64,000 nt of DNA from Actinomyces sp. oral taxon 171 str. F0337 (GCF_005696555.1 NZ_CP040005.1:248001-312000), one strand, 5' to 3'; shown: positions 32,948-41,967, numbered from the stretch's first letter. A program made the numbers and translations. The notes: generated by a model not told the origin, from the letters alone.

Positions 32948-35047
32948 CTAGATGAGCATGGCGACGACGAACCTCGTGAGAGCCGCCATGACCCAGGCCG
33001 TGACGAACATGTAGGTGTAGGCGATGATCGGCCACTTCCAGGTGCCGGTCTCGCGTCGCATCGCCGCAGCCGTGGCCATGCACTGCAGGGCGTAGACGAA
33101 GAACACCAGGATCGCCGCAATCGTGGCCGGGTTGAACAGCTGGTCGCCGGCCTTGTTGGTGAGCGTGTCCTTCTGGTACGTCATCGTGGCCAGGTGGGCG
33201 CCGGGGTCCTCGGGGTCCTCGGCGGCGGCGATCTGCCCCAGGGTGGCCACGAAGGTCTCGCGCGCCGCCAGCGATGACAGGATCGCCACGTTGATGCGCC
33301 ACTCGAAGCCCAGGGGCTCGAAGACCGGCTGCACCGTCTTGCCGATGGCGGCCGCCCAGGAGTTGTCCATCGTGTAGGAGGTCTTCTGAGCCTCCAGCAG
33401 CTTGCCGAGCTCCTCGGCATCGGTGATGACCTGCCCGTCATCCCCCTTGACGGTGGACGACGCCGGGTCCTCCGCCGCCGCGGACACGGCCGCGCACTCG
33501 GTGCTGGCGGAGCAGTGGGCGTCGAACTGCTCCTCGGAGCGCATCGGCACGTTGAGCAGCACCCACAGGACGAGCGTGGTCAGGGCGATGACGGTCCCGG
33601 CCTTCTTCACAAAGCCCTTGCAGGCGTCCCACACCATGATGAGGACCGTGCGCGGTCGAGGCAGCCGGTAAGGGGGCATCTCCATGTAGAAGGGCAGCAG
33701 CACCCCGCCTCGGTCAGTGAGACGCTTGACCACCCAGGCGGCCGCCATCGCGGAGACCGCTCCCAGCAGGTAGAGGGCGAACATGACGGTGCCACGTGCA
33801 CCCAGCGGCCCGATCTTCGCGTCGGCGGGCACCATGATGGAGGTGAGCAGGACGTAGACGGGTAGCCGCGCCGAGCAGGTCATGAGCGGGGCTGCCAGCA
33901 TCGTGGCCACCCGGTCCTTGGCACTGGGCAGCGTACGGGTCGCCATGATCCCGGGGATCGCACAGGCGAAGGACGACAGCAGGGCCACGAAGGCCCGCCC
34001 CTCCAGGCCGACCCGGCTCATGATCCTGTCCATGAGGAAGGCGGCGCGCGACATGTACCCCACGCCTTCGAGGAAGGCGATGATGAGGAACATGATGATG
34101 ATCTGGGGGACGAAGGTGAGCACCGAGCCCACACCCCCGATGAGCCCGTCACCCAGGAGCCCGGCCAGCAGCGGATGGGACTCGTCGAGCCAGCCGTGCA
34201 CCAGCTCCCCCAGGGCGCTGAACCCGCCCTCGACGGCGTCCTGGAGAGGGGCCGCCCAGGTGAAGATCGCCTGGAAGAAGACGTACATGATGGCGAAGAA
34301 CACCAGGGACCCCAGGACGGGGTTGAGCAGGACCCTGTCGACGGCGGTCGTGATGCGGTCCTGCTGCGGCGCCTGGTAGTCGGCGGCATCCAGGATGGAG
34401 TCGGCCCAGGAGGCCACCTCGCTGGGCGACGTCGGCGCCGGCAGCGGCGGGCGCCGCCAGTCGGAGATATCGGTCAGGTGCTCGCGCAGCTCGGGTATGC
34501 CGATGCCCCGGTTGCCGACCACCCGCACGGCCGGGATCCCCAGGGCCTGCCCGAGGGCCGCCACGTCCAGCCGCCCGGCGCGCCGCGTGAGCTCGTCGGT
34601 CATGGTGACCACCAGGCAGGTGGGCAGCTCCAGGGCGAGGGCCTCGGCGACGAAGTTCAGCCCTCGCCGTAGCGTCGTGGCGTCGACGACAACCACGAGG
34701 GCGTCGGGGACGGAGATGCTCTGCGAGGCGTCGGTGAGGACGTCGCGCACCACCTGCTCGTCGGGGCTGATCGGGTCCAGGGAGTAGGCGCCCGGCAGGT
34801 CCTCGATCGTCAGGCTGGTCTCGCCGATCCGGCAGGTCCCCAGCGACCGCGCCACGGTGACACCCGGGTAGTTGCCGGTCTTGGCGTGCAGACCGGTCAG
34901 GGCGTTGTAGATGGAGGTCTTGCCCGCGTTGGGGGCACCCGCCAGGGCGACGCGCAAGGCGCCGGACACCAGGGTCTTGGAGCTGGAGGACCCGCAGTGG
35001 CAGTCGGGGGCGCCGGCGACCTCGGAGGCTGCGCAGTGGTCGCTCAT
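32948..35047 (-). CDS. feoB: FeoB ferrous iron transporter, copy 1
   Basis: 699 aa from ATG 35047, overlapping the FeoA stop. An N-terminal extension has Cys residues (CHCGSSSSKTL). The G domain follows: G1 GAPNAGKTS near residue 36, G2 region GNYPGVTV, G3 DLPGAYS, G4 TMTDE (Thr where Asn is usual), then a helical GDI region. The membrane part has about 8-10 helices with two Gate-like domains (MSRAAFLMDRIMSRVGLEGR, FACAIPGIMATRTLP and VPMRSEEQFDAHC, SSLAARETFVATLG). It imports Fe2+. The loop between the Gate halves holds two further Cys. It is highly similar throughout to the second FeoB at 36293-38422. Confidence 0.95.
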   Translation of the reverse strand: MSDHCAASEVAGAPDCHCGSSSSKTLVSGALRVALAGAPNAGKTSIYNALTGLHAKTGNYPGVTVARSLGTCRIGETSLTIEDLPGAYSLDPISPDEQVVRDVLTDASQSISVPDALVVVVDATTLRRGLNFVAEALALELPTCLVVTMTDELTRRAGRLDVAALGQALGIPAVRVVGNRGIGIPELREHLTDISDWRRPPLPAPTSPSEVASWADSILDAADYQAPQQDRITTAVDRVLLNPVLGSLVFFAIMYVFFQAIFTWAAPLQDAVEGGFSALGELVHGWLDESHPLLAGLLGDGLIGGVGSVLTFVPQIIIMFLIIAFLEGVGYMSRAAFLMDRIMSRVGLEGRAFVALLSSFACAIPGIMATRTLPSAKDRVATMLAAPLMTCSARLPVYVLLTSIMVPADAKIGPLGARGTVMFALYLLGAVSAMAAAWVVKRLTDRGGVLLPFYMEMPPYRLPRPRTVLIMVWDACKGFVKKAGTVIALTTLVLWVLLNVPMRSEEQFDAHCSASTECAAVSAAAEDPASSTVKGDDGQVITDAEELGKLLEAQKTSYTMDNSWAAAIGKTVQPVFEPLGFEWRINVAILSSLAARETFVATLGQIAAAEDPEDPGAHLATMTYQKDTLTNKAGDQLFNPATIAAILVFFVYALQCMATAAAMRRETGTWKWPIIAYTYMFVTAWVMAALTRFVVAMLI

Positions 35048-35424
35048 GGGAGCTGCTCCTGACGCTCGGGGGTGTCGGCCTGCTCCTCGGCGAGAGGCCC
35101 GACGACGACGTCGGCCTCGGTGAGGACCTCGACCTGGACCATGCGGGCCTCCTGGCGGCGCAGGCACAGCTCGTAGTCGGCGACGCGGTAGACCACCGGA
35201 TCGCCCAGCGGGGCGCGGCGCAACGGCGTCACGGTCCGGCCGGGCACGAAGCCCAGGTTGCTCAGCCGCTTGACGATGGGGTCGTCGGTCGCGTCCTCCT
35301 GCAGGCCGATGACTCGGCCGCTGGTCCCCAGGCGCAGATCGGACAGGGACCTGTGCGCGGAAGGTGGGGTGCCGCCGGTGCCGGCCGGCGTCGTCGTGCC
35401 GTGGTGTGAGACTGCAGTCGCCAT
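35044..35424 (-). CDS. feoA: FeoA-domain protein, copy 1
   Basis: 126 aa from ATG 35424 (GAGGG upstream); an earlier in-frame Met at 35493 would include the promoter region. After an about 30-residue polar leader comes LSDLRLGTSGRVIGLQEDAT, then IVKRLSNLGFVPGRTVTPLR and DYELCLRRQEARMVQVE, an SH3-like FeoA domain that docks on FeoB and affects iron uptake. It overlaps feoB1 by four bases. Confidence 0.92.
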   Translation of the reverse strand: MATAVSHHGTTTPAGTGGTPPSAHRSLSDLRLGTSGRVIGLQEDATDDPIVKRLSNLGFVPGRTVTPLRRAPLGDPVVYRVADYELCLRRQEARMVQVEVLTEADVVVGPLAEEQADTPERQEQLP

Positions 35425-35500
35425 GTTGCCCTCGGAGCTCCTCGGATCCTTAAGTCTGTGCTCGGTCGCGGCGCGGGCTCGCGCACCGACCATGACAGTC

Positions 35501-35518
35501 TAAGGTGAGGCTTAACTA
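35501..35518 (-). promoter_or_regulatory. candidate DtxR/IdeR-type iron box upstream of feoAB copy 1
   Basis: On the minus strand TAGTTAAGCCTCACCTTA agrees at 14 of 18 positions with the textbook DtxR/IdeR consensus TAGGTTAGCCTAACCTAA. It lies 77 bases before the feoA1 start. A weaker relative (AGTCTAAG, then GCTT) occurs near 38852-38871 ahead of feoA2. This implies iron-dependent repression; not experimentally shown. Confidence 0.55.
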
Positions 35519-35583
35519 CCGTCAGGTTTTTGGGGCGTCACCGACACAGATCAGGGGTGGTAGGCCCACGCCGCACAACGCGC

Positions 35584-35650
35584 TGAGCCGGGCGCCTCTC
35601 GTGTAGCCGGGTGGGAAAATGGTGGGGCTACGCGAAAGACGCCCGGCTCG
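35584..35650. repeat. long imperfect palindrome, family 2 copy a (probable terminator)
   Basis: Left arm TGAGCCGGGCGCCTCTCGTG plus TAGCC and right arm GGCTACGCGAAAGACGCCCG plus GCTC pair over about 25 bases with few mismatches. A second member with the same arms is at 62761-62826. It follows the nifU-like gene (minus strand, stop at 35674), so it probably ends the feoA2-feoB2-nifU transcript. Confidence 0.82.
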
Positions 35651-35673
35651 GGGAGGGTCTGCTCGGTGAAGGG

Positions 35674-36210
35674 CTACTCGTCGACCCTGCGAACCTCGAC
35701 CATCCAGGGGCAACGGCGCCGCAGCAGGTGCTCGAAGCGCGCGTGCATCGTGATCTCCGCGGCCGGGCAGTGGTCGCAGGAGCCCTCCATGGCGATCTCG
35801 ACGACGCCGTCGCGCACCGACTGCACCACAAGCGCGCCGCCGTGGCTGTTGATGAAGGTCCCCAGTGAGCCGTCGGCGATCTGCCGGGCGGCGGCCTCCA
35901 GGGCGTCGTCGGGACCGGAGGCGTGGGAGGTGGAGGCGCCCTTCCACGACGTCGGGGCGCCCAGGGCGTCCACCAGCGCGGATCGCACCCGGGCTCCCTC
36001 CGTGCGCCAGTCGTGGCCGGCACCCAGGAGGGTGAGCACCCCGCCGCCGTCGACCCTCACGGAGCGCAGGGTGCCGTCGTCCATGAGCTTCTGAAGAAGC
36101 GCAGGGGCGTGGGCGACCTCCCCGGTGAAGGGCAGTAGGCCGTCGGGAACGACCCACCGCAGCACGTCGGGGTCCGGCGTGGTTGTCGGGTGCGTGGGAA
36201 CGACGGGCAC
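35674..36210 (-). CDS. NifU/Nfu-type Fe-S scaffold-domain protein
   Basis: 178 aa, GTG start. The C-terminal domain has HGGALVVQSVRDGVVEIAME and GSCDHCPAAEITMHARFEHL. This is the C-x2-C of NifU C-terminal/Nfu proteins that hold a transient 4Fe-4S cluster. The first about 90 residues (ALLQKLMDDGTLRSVRVDGG) resemble a separate small alpha/beta domain. It lies 82 bp downstream of feoB2 on the same strand, so iron import and cluster delivery are probably co-expressed. Confidence 0.87.
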   Translation of the reverse strand: MPVVPTHPTTTPDPDVLRWVVPDGLLPFTGEVAHAPALLQKLMDDGTLRSVRVDGGGVLTLLGAGHDWRTEGARVRSALVDALGAPTSWKGASTSHASGPDDALEAAARQIADGSLGTFINSHGGALVVQSVRDGVVEIAMEGSCDHCPAAEITMHARFEHLLRRRCPWMVEVRRVDE

Positions 36211-36292
36211 TGCTGCCTCACCTACTCCTGTTGCTCTGGGCGTCCCGCCATCGGTGGGGCGCCGTCCGGGTCACTGGTCCGTGCTGCTCCAC

Positions 36293-38422
36293 CTACATGA
36301 AGGCGGCCACGAGTGCGCGGCTGATCGCCGCCATGACCCAGGCCGTGACGAACATGTAGGAGAAGGCGATGATCGGCCACTTCCAGGTGCCGGTCTCGCG
36401 GCGCATCGCACCGGCCGTGGCCATGCACTGCAGGGCGTAGACGAAGAACACGAGGATCGCGATGACGGTGGCCGGGTTGAACAGCTGGTCACCCGCCTTG
36501 TTGGTCAGGGTGTCCTCCTGGTAGGTCATCGTGGCCAGGTGTGCGCCGGGGTCCTCGGGGTCCTCGGCGGCGGCGATCTGTCCCAGGGTGGCCACGAAGG
36601 TCTCGCGCGCCGCCAGCGAGGACAGGGTGGCGACGTTGATGCGCCAGTCGAAGCCCAGGGGCTCGAAGACCGGCTGGACCACCTTGCCCCCCTTGGCCGC
36701 CCAAGAGTTGTCCATCGTGTAGGAGGTCTTCTGCGCCTCCAGCAGCTTGCCGAGCTCCTCGGCGTCGGTGATGACCTGTCCGTCATCCCCCTTGACGGTG
36801 GACGACGCCGGGTTCTCCACGGCCGCCGAGATGGCGGCGCACTGCTTGTCGGAGGAGCAGAAGGCCTCGAACTGGGCGTCCGAGCGCATGGGGACGTTGA
36901 GCAGCACCCACAGGATGACAGTGGTCAGGGTGATGATCGTACCGGCCTTCTTCAGGAAGCCCTTGCAGGCGTCCCACACCATGATGAGGACCGTGCGCAC
37001 GCGGGGCATGCGGTAGGGCGGCATCTCCATGTAGAAGGGCAGCAGGATGTTGCCTCGGTCGGTGAGCTGCTTGACCACCCAGGCGGCCGCCATCGCGGAG
37101 ACCGCCCCCAGCAGGTAGAGGGCGAACATGACCACACCGCGCGTCCCGAAGGGGCCGACCTTGGCGTCGCCGTCGACAGTCAAGGAGATCATGATGACGT
37201 AGACGGGCAGGCGGGCCGAGCAGGTCATGAGGGGGGCGGCCAGCATCGTGGCCACCCGGTCCTTCGTGGAGGGCAGCGTGCGGGTCGCCATGATCCCGGG
37301 GATCGCGCAGGCCAGTGAGGACAGCAGGGCCACGAAGGCCCGCCCCTCAAGCCCGGCGATACTCATGACCTTGTCCATGAGGAAGGCGGCTCGGGACATG
37401 TACCCCACGCCCTCCAGGACGGCGATGATGAGGAACATGATGATGATCTGGGGGATGAAGGTGAGCACCGAGCCCACACCCCCGATGATTCCGTCTCCCA
37501 GGAGCCCGGCGATGAGCGGGTGGGACTCGTCGAGCCAGCCGTGCACCAACCCGCCCAGGTACCCGAAGCCGTTCTCGACGGCGTCCTGGAAGGGGGCCGC
37601 CCAGGTGAAGATCGCCTGGAAGAAGAGGAACATGATCGTGAAGAACACGATGGTTCCGGGGATGGGCCGCAGCAGGACCTTGTCAACCGCGGAGGTGATC
37701 TGGTCGTTCTGGGGCGCCTGGTAGTCCGCGGCGGCCAGCACCGAGTCGGCCCAGGAGGTGATCTCGTCGGGGTCGGTGGGCGGCGGCAGCGGGGTGCGCT
37801 GCCAGTTCTCGACCTGGGCGAGCTGGGCGCGCAGGTCGGGCATGCCGACGCCGCGGTGCCCGATGACTCGCACGGCGGGGATCCCCAGGGCCTGTCCGAG
37901 GGCGGCCACGTTGAGTCGGCCCGTACGGCGGCTGAGCTCGTCGGTCATGGTGACCACCAGGCAGGTGGGCAGCTCCAGGGCGAGGGCCTCGGCGATGAAG
38001 TTCATGCCGCGCTGCAGCGTCGTGGCGTCGACGACGATGACCAGGGCGTCCGGGGCGCTGACCGTGGTCGAGGTCCCGGTGAGGACGTCGTGGACGATCT
38101 GCTCGTCGGGGCTGATCGGGTCCAGGGAGTAGGCGCCCGGCAGGTCCTCGATCGTCAGGGTCTTGCCGCCGACCTTGCAGGTCCCCAGCGACCGCTGGAC
38201 GGTGACGCCGGGGTAGTTGCCGGTCTTGGCGTGCAGACCGGTCAGGGCGTTGTAGATGGAGGTCTTGCCGGCGTTGGGGGCACCCGCCAGGGCGACGCGC
38301 GGGGCGCCGGACACCAGGGTCTTGGAGCTGCCCGAGCCGCAGTGGCAGTCGGCGCCGTCATAGGGGTGCTCGCAGCGCTGCGACTGCCCGGTGGCGTGCT
38401 GTGTGATGTCGTGGGTGCTCAC
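36293..38422 (-). CDS. feoB: FeoB ferrous iron transporter, copy 2
   Basis: 709 aa; GTG at 38422 forms a GTGA overlap with the feoA2 stop. A Cys-bearing N-terminal extension (QRCEHPYDGADCHCGSGSSK) is followed by the same G domain and membrane layout as copy 1, including GAPNAGKTS, DLPGAYS and TMTDE and both Gate regions. The main differences are in the loop after the first Gate (VPMRSDAQFEAFCSSDKQCA) and the helical domain. The two copies look like an old tandem duplication retained with nifU between them. Possible separate roles (induction level, affinity) cannot be judged from sequence. Confidence 0.95.
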   Translation of the reverse strand: MSTHDITQHATGQSQRCEHPYDGADCHCGSGSSKTLVSGAPRVALAGAPNAGKTSIYNALTGLHAKTGNYPGVTVQRSLGTCKVGGKTLTIEDLPGAYSLDPISPDEQIVHDVLTGTSTTVSAPDALVIVVDATTLQRGMNFIAEALALELPTCLVVTMTDELSRRTGRLNVAALGQALGIPAVRVIGHRGVGMPDLRAQLAQVENWQRTPLPPPTDPDEITSWADSVLAAADYQAPQNDQITSAVDKVLLRPIPGTIVFFTIMFLFFQAIFTWAAPFQDAVENGFGYLGGLVHGWLDESHPLIAGLLGDGIIGGVGSVLTFIPQIIIMFLIIAVLEGVGYMSRAAFLMDKVMSIAGLEGRAFVALLSSLACAIPGIMATRTLPSTKDRVATMLAAPLMTCSARLPVYVIMISLTVDGDAKVGPFGTRGVVMFALYLLGAVSAMAAAWVVKQLTDRGNILLPFYMEMPPYRMPRVRTVLIMVWDACKGFLKKAGTIITLTTVILWVLLNVPMRSDAQFEAFCSSDKQCAAISAAVENPASSTVKGDDGQVITDAEELGKLLEAQKTSYTMDNSWAAKGGKVVQPVFEPLGFDWRINVATLSSLAARETFVATLGQIAAAEDPEDPGAHLATMTYQEDTLTNKAGDQLFNPATVIAILVFFVYALQCMATAGAMRRETGTWKWPIIAFSYMFVTAWVMAAISRALVAAFM

Positions 38423-38814
38423 AGAGTCTCTCCCGTGTTCGGTGCTGCGGGGTCGTCGGCCGCGTGCCGTCCGGCCGGCCTGGGCTGGAGGATGATGCGG
38501 TTCTCGGCCTCCACGGTGGTGACCTGGATGAGACGGGCCTCCTGGCGACGCAGGCACACCTCGTAGTCGGAGACGCGGTAGACCACCGGGTCTCCCAAGG
38601 GGGCGCGGCGCAGTGGCGTGGCGATCCGACCGGGGACGAAGCCCAGGTTGCGCAGGCGCTTGACGAGGACCCCGCCGATGCCGTCGTCGAGCAGGCCGGT
38701 GATGCGTCCGCTGGTGCCGGGGCTCAGGTCCGACAGTGCGAAGGTGGCAGTGCCCGGTTCGGGTAAGTATGTGGTGCCCTCGGGGGCGCGGTGTCGTGGA
38801 ACAGCAAAATCCAT
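38419..38814 (-). CDS. feoA: FeoA-domain protein, copy 2
   Basis: 131 aa from ATG 38814. The leader is short and polar. The FeoA core (LSDLSPGTSGRITGLLDDGI, LVKRLRNLGFVPGRIATPLR and DYEVCLRRQEARLIQVT) is close to copy 1, including the run RRAPLGDPVVYRV. The C-terminal tail differs and is Pro/Ala-rich. It is the first gene of feoA2-feoB2-nifU. Confidence 0.92.
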   Translation of the reverse strand: MDFAVPRHRAPEGTTYLPEPGTATFALSDLSPGTSGRITGLLDDGIGGVLVKRLRNLGFVPGRIATPLRRAPLGDPVVYRVSDYEVCLRRQEARLIQVTTVEAENRIILQPRPAGRHAADDPAAPNTGETL

Positions 38815-39035
38815 GGTGTCCTCAGATCGACATGAAGAGGCTTCGTCGATATGAGTCTAAGACAACGCTTCTCTATCTCGCAGCAGGTCAGAGGCCGTTC
38901 TGCTTCAGTGTGGCGCGTCTGCCCGGAGTCGCGACGGGGAGGGGGCTCGATTCCTTATCGGAGCCTGAGAGCGGGGGCTGCGGTTGTTATCGGCAGGAGG
39001 TGGCAATGGTGTCGAGCCGTATAAAATATAGTGCG

Positions 39036-39085
39036 ATCACTTCCTACTTCCGCAAGATGCTTTTCTTGTGGAAGTAGGAAGTGAT
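39036..39085. terminator. long hairpin in the feoA2/pspC space
   Basis: ATCACTTCCTACTTCC and its mirror form an arm of about 21 of 22 paired bases with a short loop. It lies downstream of the PspC gene (minus, ends 39213) and upstream of feoA2. The rest of 38815-39212 shows only the weak iron-box-like sequence near 38852 and low-complexity AT-richer DNA; no gene. Confidence 0.7.
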
Positions 39086-39212
39086 TTGTTGGCGATATGT
39101 GGGGATGATTGTGCGGGGATGTTTCTGTCTGAAGCGGGGAGCTGCTTCACCGCTTTTTGTTCCCCTCAAGAGTCTTGAGGGCTCTCAGGCCTTCTGGTGA
39201 GGTGGTGGTGGG

Positions 39213-39413
39213 TTAGCGGGCAGAGGGGTCGGGCATGTTCTGGGCGCCCAGGTAGTACACGTAGCCGAGCGGCACGACGAAGAAGAAGAAGGCGATGCGA
39301 ACCAACCAGGCGTTGACGTTCCATTTGTTGGCGAGACCTCCGCAGACTCCGAGCCAGATCTTGTCGGCGGAACGGGCGGGCCAATCGAAACCAGAAGAAT
39401 TCTGTGCTGTCAT
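39213..39413 (-). CDS. PspC-domain small membrane protein
   Basis: 66 aa. Core DKIWLGVCGGLANKWNVNAW followed by LVRIAFFFFVVPLGYVYYL is the PspC signature: a G-V-C-G-G-L-A turn, an amphipathic segment and one membrane helix. PspC proteins take part in membrane-stress sensing. It stands alone; 39414-39738 upstream holds no recognisable gene, only AT-richer sequence likely to include its promoter. Confidence 0.85.
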   Translation of the reverse strand: MTAQNSSGFDWPARSADKIWLGVCGGLANKWNVNAWLVRIAFFFFVVPLGYVYYLGAQNMPDPSAR

Positions 39414-39738
39414 GGCAGATATTCTGCAATGCCCGACGCGCTGGTGTCACGTTGGAGTCTCAGTCTGAATAAATCAGTGTCCAACAGTGGGTGACTGGGT
39501 GGTGGATATATCTAATGTGAGACTTCGACGCCCTTCAATGGCGGGGTGATCGCAGATTCCTTCTGGTTCCATGAGACGAACCTTGGAAAATACTCGATGT
39601 CCAATAAGAGTGACATGAATCTCTGTACTCTTCTCGGCTATTAGGTCCGTTATCGCTTGTGAAAATAAGGGGGTGTGACGACGGGCCGGTGTGCTGGGGG
39701 CTCGTCACCCTCTGCCGGTCCCGCCTCGCCGCCGAGAA

Positions 39739-40494
39739 TCAGCGGGGCCGGGACATGGCCACGGCGCGGGCGCGCTCGGCCCAGGCGTCGTCGAGCGGCT
39801 CGGGCTCCCAGGCGGTGCCGGCGTGCTCGGCGGCGCGGGCCAGCAGCCAGTCGGCCACGGTCGGGTTCTTGGGCAGCAGGGAGCCGTGCAGGTAGGTGCC
39901 GATGACGTGGTGGACGCGCCCGCCCTCGGTGGAGTCCTTGCCGTTGTTGCCATCGCCCACGCGCACGGTGCCGAAGGGGCGCGCGCCCGGCCCCAGGGTG
40001 GTCAGGCCGGAGTGGTTCTCGTAGCCGACCACCGCGCCGAAGTCCTCGGTGTCCAGGGTGATGTTCCCGATGAGGCGGGTGTCGCCGGCCACCGTGTGGG
40101 CGTCCATGAGGCTGATACCGGGGATCTCCTGGCCCTTGGCGGTGGTGAAGCCGTGCCCGAAGAGCTGGTAGAGGCCGCAGATCGCCAGCATCGGGACGCC
40201 GTCGGCGGCCCACGCCTTGAGCGTGGGGCCGACCTCGACCAGGTCCTCCTTGATGCGGTCCTGACCGGAGTCCTGGCCGCCGCCGCCCACGAGGACGTCG
40301 ACGTCGCCGGGCAGCTCGTCGCCCGGGTCGTAGGAGAGGAGCTCGACGTCGTATCCCTGCCACTGGGCCCGCCGCGCCAGCACGAGCGTGTTGCCCCAGT
40401 CGCCGTAGATGTTCATGTCCCGCGGGTAGAGCTGGAGCAGGCGCAGGTGCCCGCGGGCGGGGCCGTCGGTGGTGTGCTCGTAGCGCACGGTCAT
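39739..40494 (-). CDS. gatD: GatD, glutamine amidotransferase of lipid II amidation
   Basis: 251 aa class I (triad) glutaminase of the CobB/CobQ type. Nucleophile Cys in PMLAICGLYQLFG near residue 104, catalytic His in GTYLHGSLLPKNP near 205. Other typical blocks: QLYPRDMNIYGDWGNTLVL, VGGGGQDSGQDRI and VGYENHSGLTTLG. It supplies ammonia to MurT for amidation of D-iso-Glu in peptidoglycan. Its start overlaps the murT stop by four bases. Confidence 0.95.
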   Translation of the reverse strand: MTVRYEHTTDGPARGHLRLLQLYPRDMNIYGDWGNTLVLARRAQWQGYDVELLSYDPGDELPGDVDVLVGGGGQDSGQDRIKEDLVEVGPTLKAWAADGVPMLAICGLYQLFGHGFTTAKGQEIPGISLMDAHTVAGDTRLIGNITLDTEDFGAVVGYENHSGLTTLGPGARPFGTVRVGDGNNGKDSTEGGRVHHVIGTYLHGSLLPKNPTVADWLLARAAEHAGTAWEPEPLDDAWAERARAVAMSRPR

Positions 40495-41801
40495 GACATG
40501 ACCTCCTCAACGTCCGTCATCTCGCCCAGGATCGAGCGCAGGGCCAGCATCGCGGTGTAGGTGGTGAAGATTCGCATGGGGCGGTCCGTGTCGGCGGCAG
40601 CCCGGCGCATGAGGGCCACGGCCCGGCGCAGGTCGGGCTCGACGTCGGCGACCTCGACCTCGTCATAGCGCAGCCGCAGCGCCATGTCCCAGGCCCGCAC
40701 CCCGGTGACGACGGCGACCCCGCCAGCGCGCAGGGCCGAGAAGTCGACGTCCCACAGCCAGGACATGTCCCGGCCGTCGGCGTACTCGTCGTTGATGGCC
40801 ACGACCACGACCTCGCCGTCCTTCGCCTGGGCGGCCGCCGAGAGCAGCCCCATGCGGAAGCCGGCCGGGTTCTTGACCAGGGAGAGCTGGACCGGGCGGC
40901 CGTCCAGGGTGAGGACCTCGCCGCGGCCGAAGGCGGCCTGCACGGTGCCCAGGGTGGTCAGCAGCCCGGGCAGGTCGGCGTCCTCGCCCAGCACCTCCAG
41001 GACCACCCCGAGGGCGGCGCAGGCGTTGAGCAGGTTGTGGACGCCCGGGATGGCGAAGTCGACCTCGTGGGAGGTCCCGTCGACGCTCACGGTGGCGCGC
41101 TGGCCGTTGATGGTCCCCAGGGTGACGCGCGGGCCGGGGGCCTGGCCGCCCTGACGGGGGCTGACCAGACCGGTGCGCAGGTCGTCGTCGGACAGGAACA
41201 GGGAGCGCAGGTCCTCGCCTGCGCCGAAGGAGACGACGCGGGCGCTGACGCCCTCGAGGAAGGCGGGGGCGGCCAGGCGCGGGTCGTCGCCGTTGAGGAC
41301 GACGACGTCGCTGGTGGCCTTGGCGATGGAGTGCAGGAGGGAGGCGGTGTAGTCGATCTCGCCGAAGCGGTCGAGCTGGTCGCGCATGACGTTGAGCAGG
41401 AGGCAGGCGCGTGGGCGGACCCGGGCCACGAAGTGCACGGCGTGGGCCTCGTCGAGCTCGAGGACGGCGATGTCGGCGTCCAGGTTGCCGGCGGCGTCGA
41501 CCTCGGTGAGCAGGGAGGCGAGCACACCGCGCACGAAGTTCGAGCCGGTCCGGTTGGTGAAGACCTTGAGGCCCTGCTCGCGCAGGAGCTGGACGACCAT
41601 CTTGGTGGTCGTGGTCTTGCCGTTGGTGCCCGAGACCACGATGACGCCGCGGGGCAGGCGGCTCAGGGTGCGCTCCAGGAAACCGGGGTCGGTGCGCTCC
41701 ATGACGAGGCCGGGGAAGGCGGTGCCGCCGCTGCCGCCGCCGCGTGCACGGGCGGCAAGACGCGCTGTGCGGCCGAGAGCGACCGTGAGACGAGAACGCA
41801 T
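40491..41801 (-). CDS. murT: MurT, Mur-ligase subunit of lipid II isoglutaminyl synthase
   Basis: 436 aa. Mur ligase P-loop SGTNGKTTTTKMVVQLL near residues 57-73, then FTNRTGSNFVRGVLASLL, LELDEAHAV (catalytic/Mg region), MRDQLDRFGEID and a C-terminal DUF1727 domain (KNPAGFRMGLLSAAAQAKDG, INDEYADGRDMSWLWDVDF). With GatD it converts iso-Glu to iso-Gln in the stem peptide. In the middle domain the four zinc-ribbon Cys known from staphylococcal MurT are absent: only two Cys are visible in the whole protein, neither in a C-x2-C pair. Confidence 0.95.
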   Translation of the reverse strand: MRSRLTVALGRTARLAARARGGGSGGTAFPGLVMERTDPGFLERTLSRLPRGVIVVSGTNGKTTTTKMVVQLLREQGLKVFTNRTGSNFVRGVLASLLTEVDAAGNLDADIAVLELDEAHAVHFVARVRPRACLLLNVMRDQLDRFGEIDYTASLLHSIAKATSDVVVLNGDDPRLAAPAFLEGVSARVVSFGAGEDLRSLFLSDDDLRTGLVSPRQGGQAPGPRVTLGTINGQRATVSVDGTSHEVDFAIPGVHNLLNACAALGVVLEVLGEDADLPGLLTTLGTVQAAFGRGEVLTLDGRPVQLSLVKNPAGFRMGLLSAAAQAKDGEVVVVAINDEYADGRDMSWLWDVDFSALRAGGVAVVTGVRAWDMALRLRYDEVEVADVEPDLRRAVALMRRAAADTDRPMRIFTTYTAMLALRSILGEMTDVEEVMS

Positions 41802-41893
41802 GGAACTCCTGCTGGCTCAGAATGACTGACCGGATGCGGTCACAGGGCTGGAGCGCGAGGTGCGCCAGCTGCGGGTCATTCTAGGGCAGCGGG

Positions 41894-41931
41894 GCCGGTC
41901 ACGGATGCGTCACGATGCTCACGTGACCGGC
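41894..41931. terminator. hairpin between the lipid kinase and murT
   Basis: GCCGGTCACG and CGTGACCGGC form a perfect 10-bp stem with an 18-base loop. It lies just after the 3' end of the lipid kinase gene (minus) and could end that transcript before murT. The rest of 41802-41967 shows nothing else. Confidence 0.5.
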
Positions 41932-41967
41932 GCGGGTCGTGGGGCATGGGGCGCTCGCGGTGGCGGC

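Noticed and set aside
36125..37318. 397-codon plus-strand open frame over nifU/feoB2
   Set aside because: Antisense shadow of FeoB with no motif or ribosome site.
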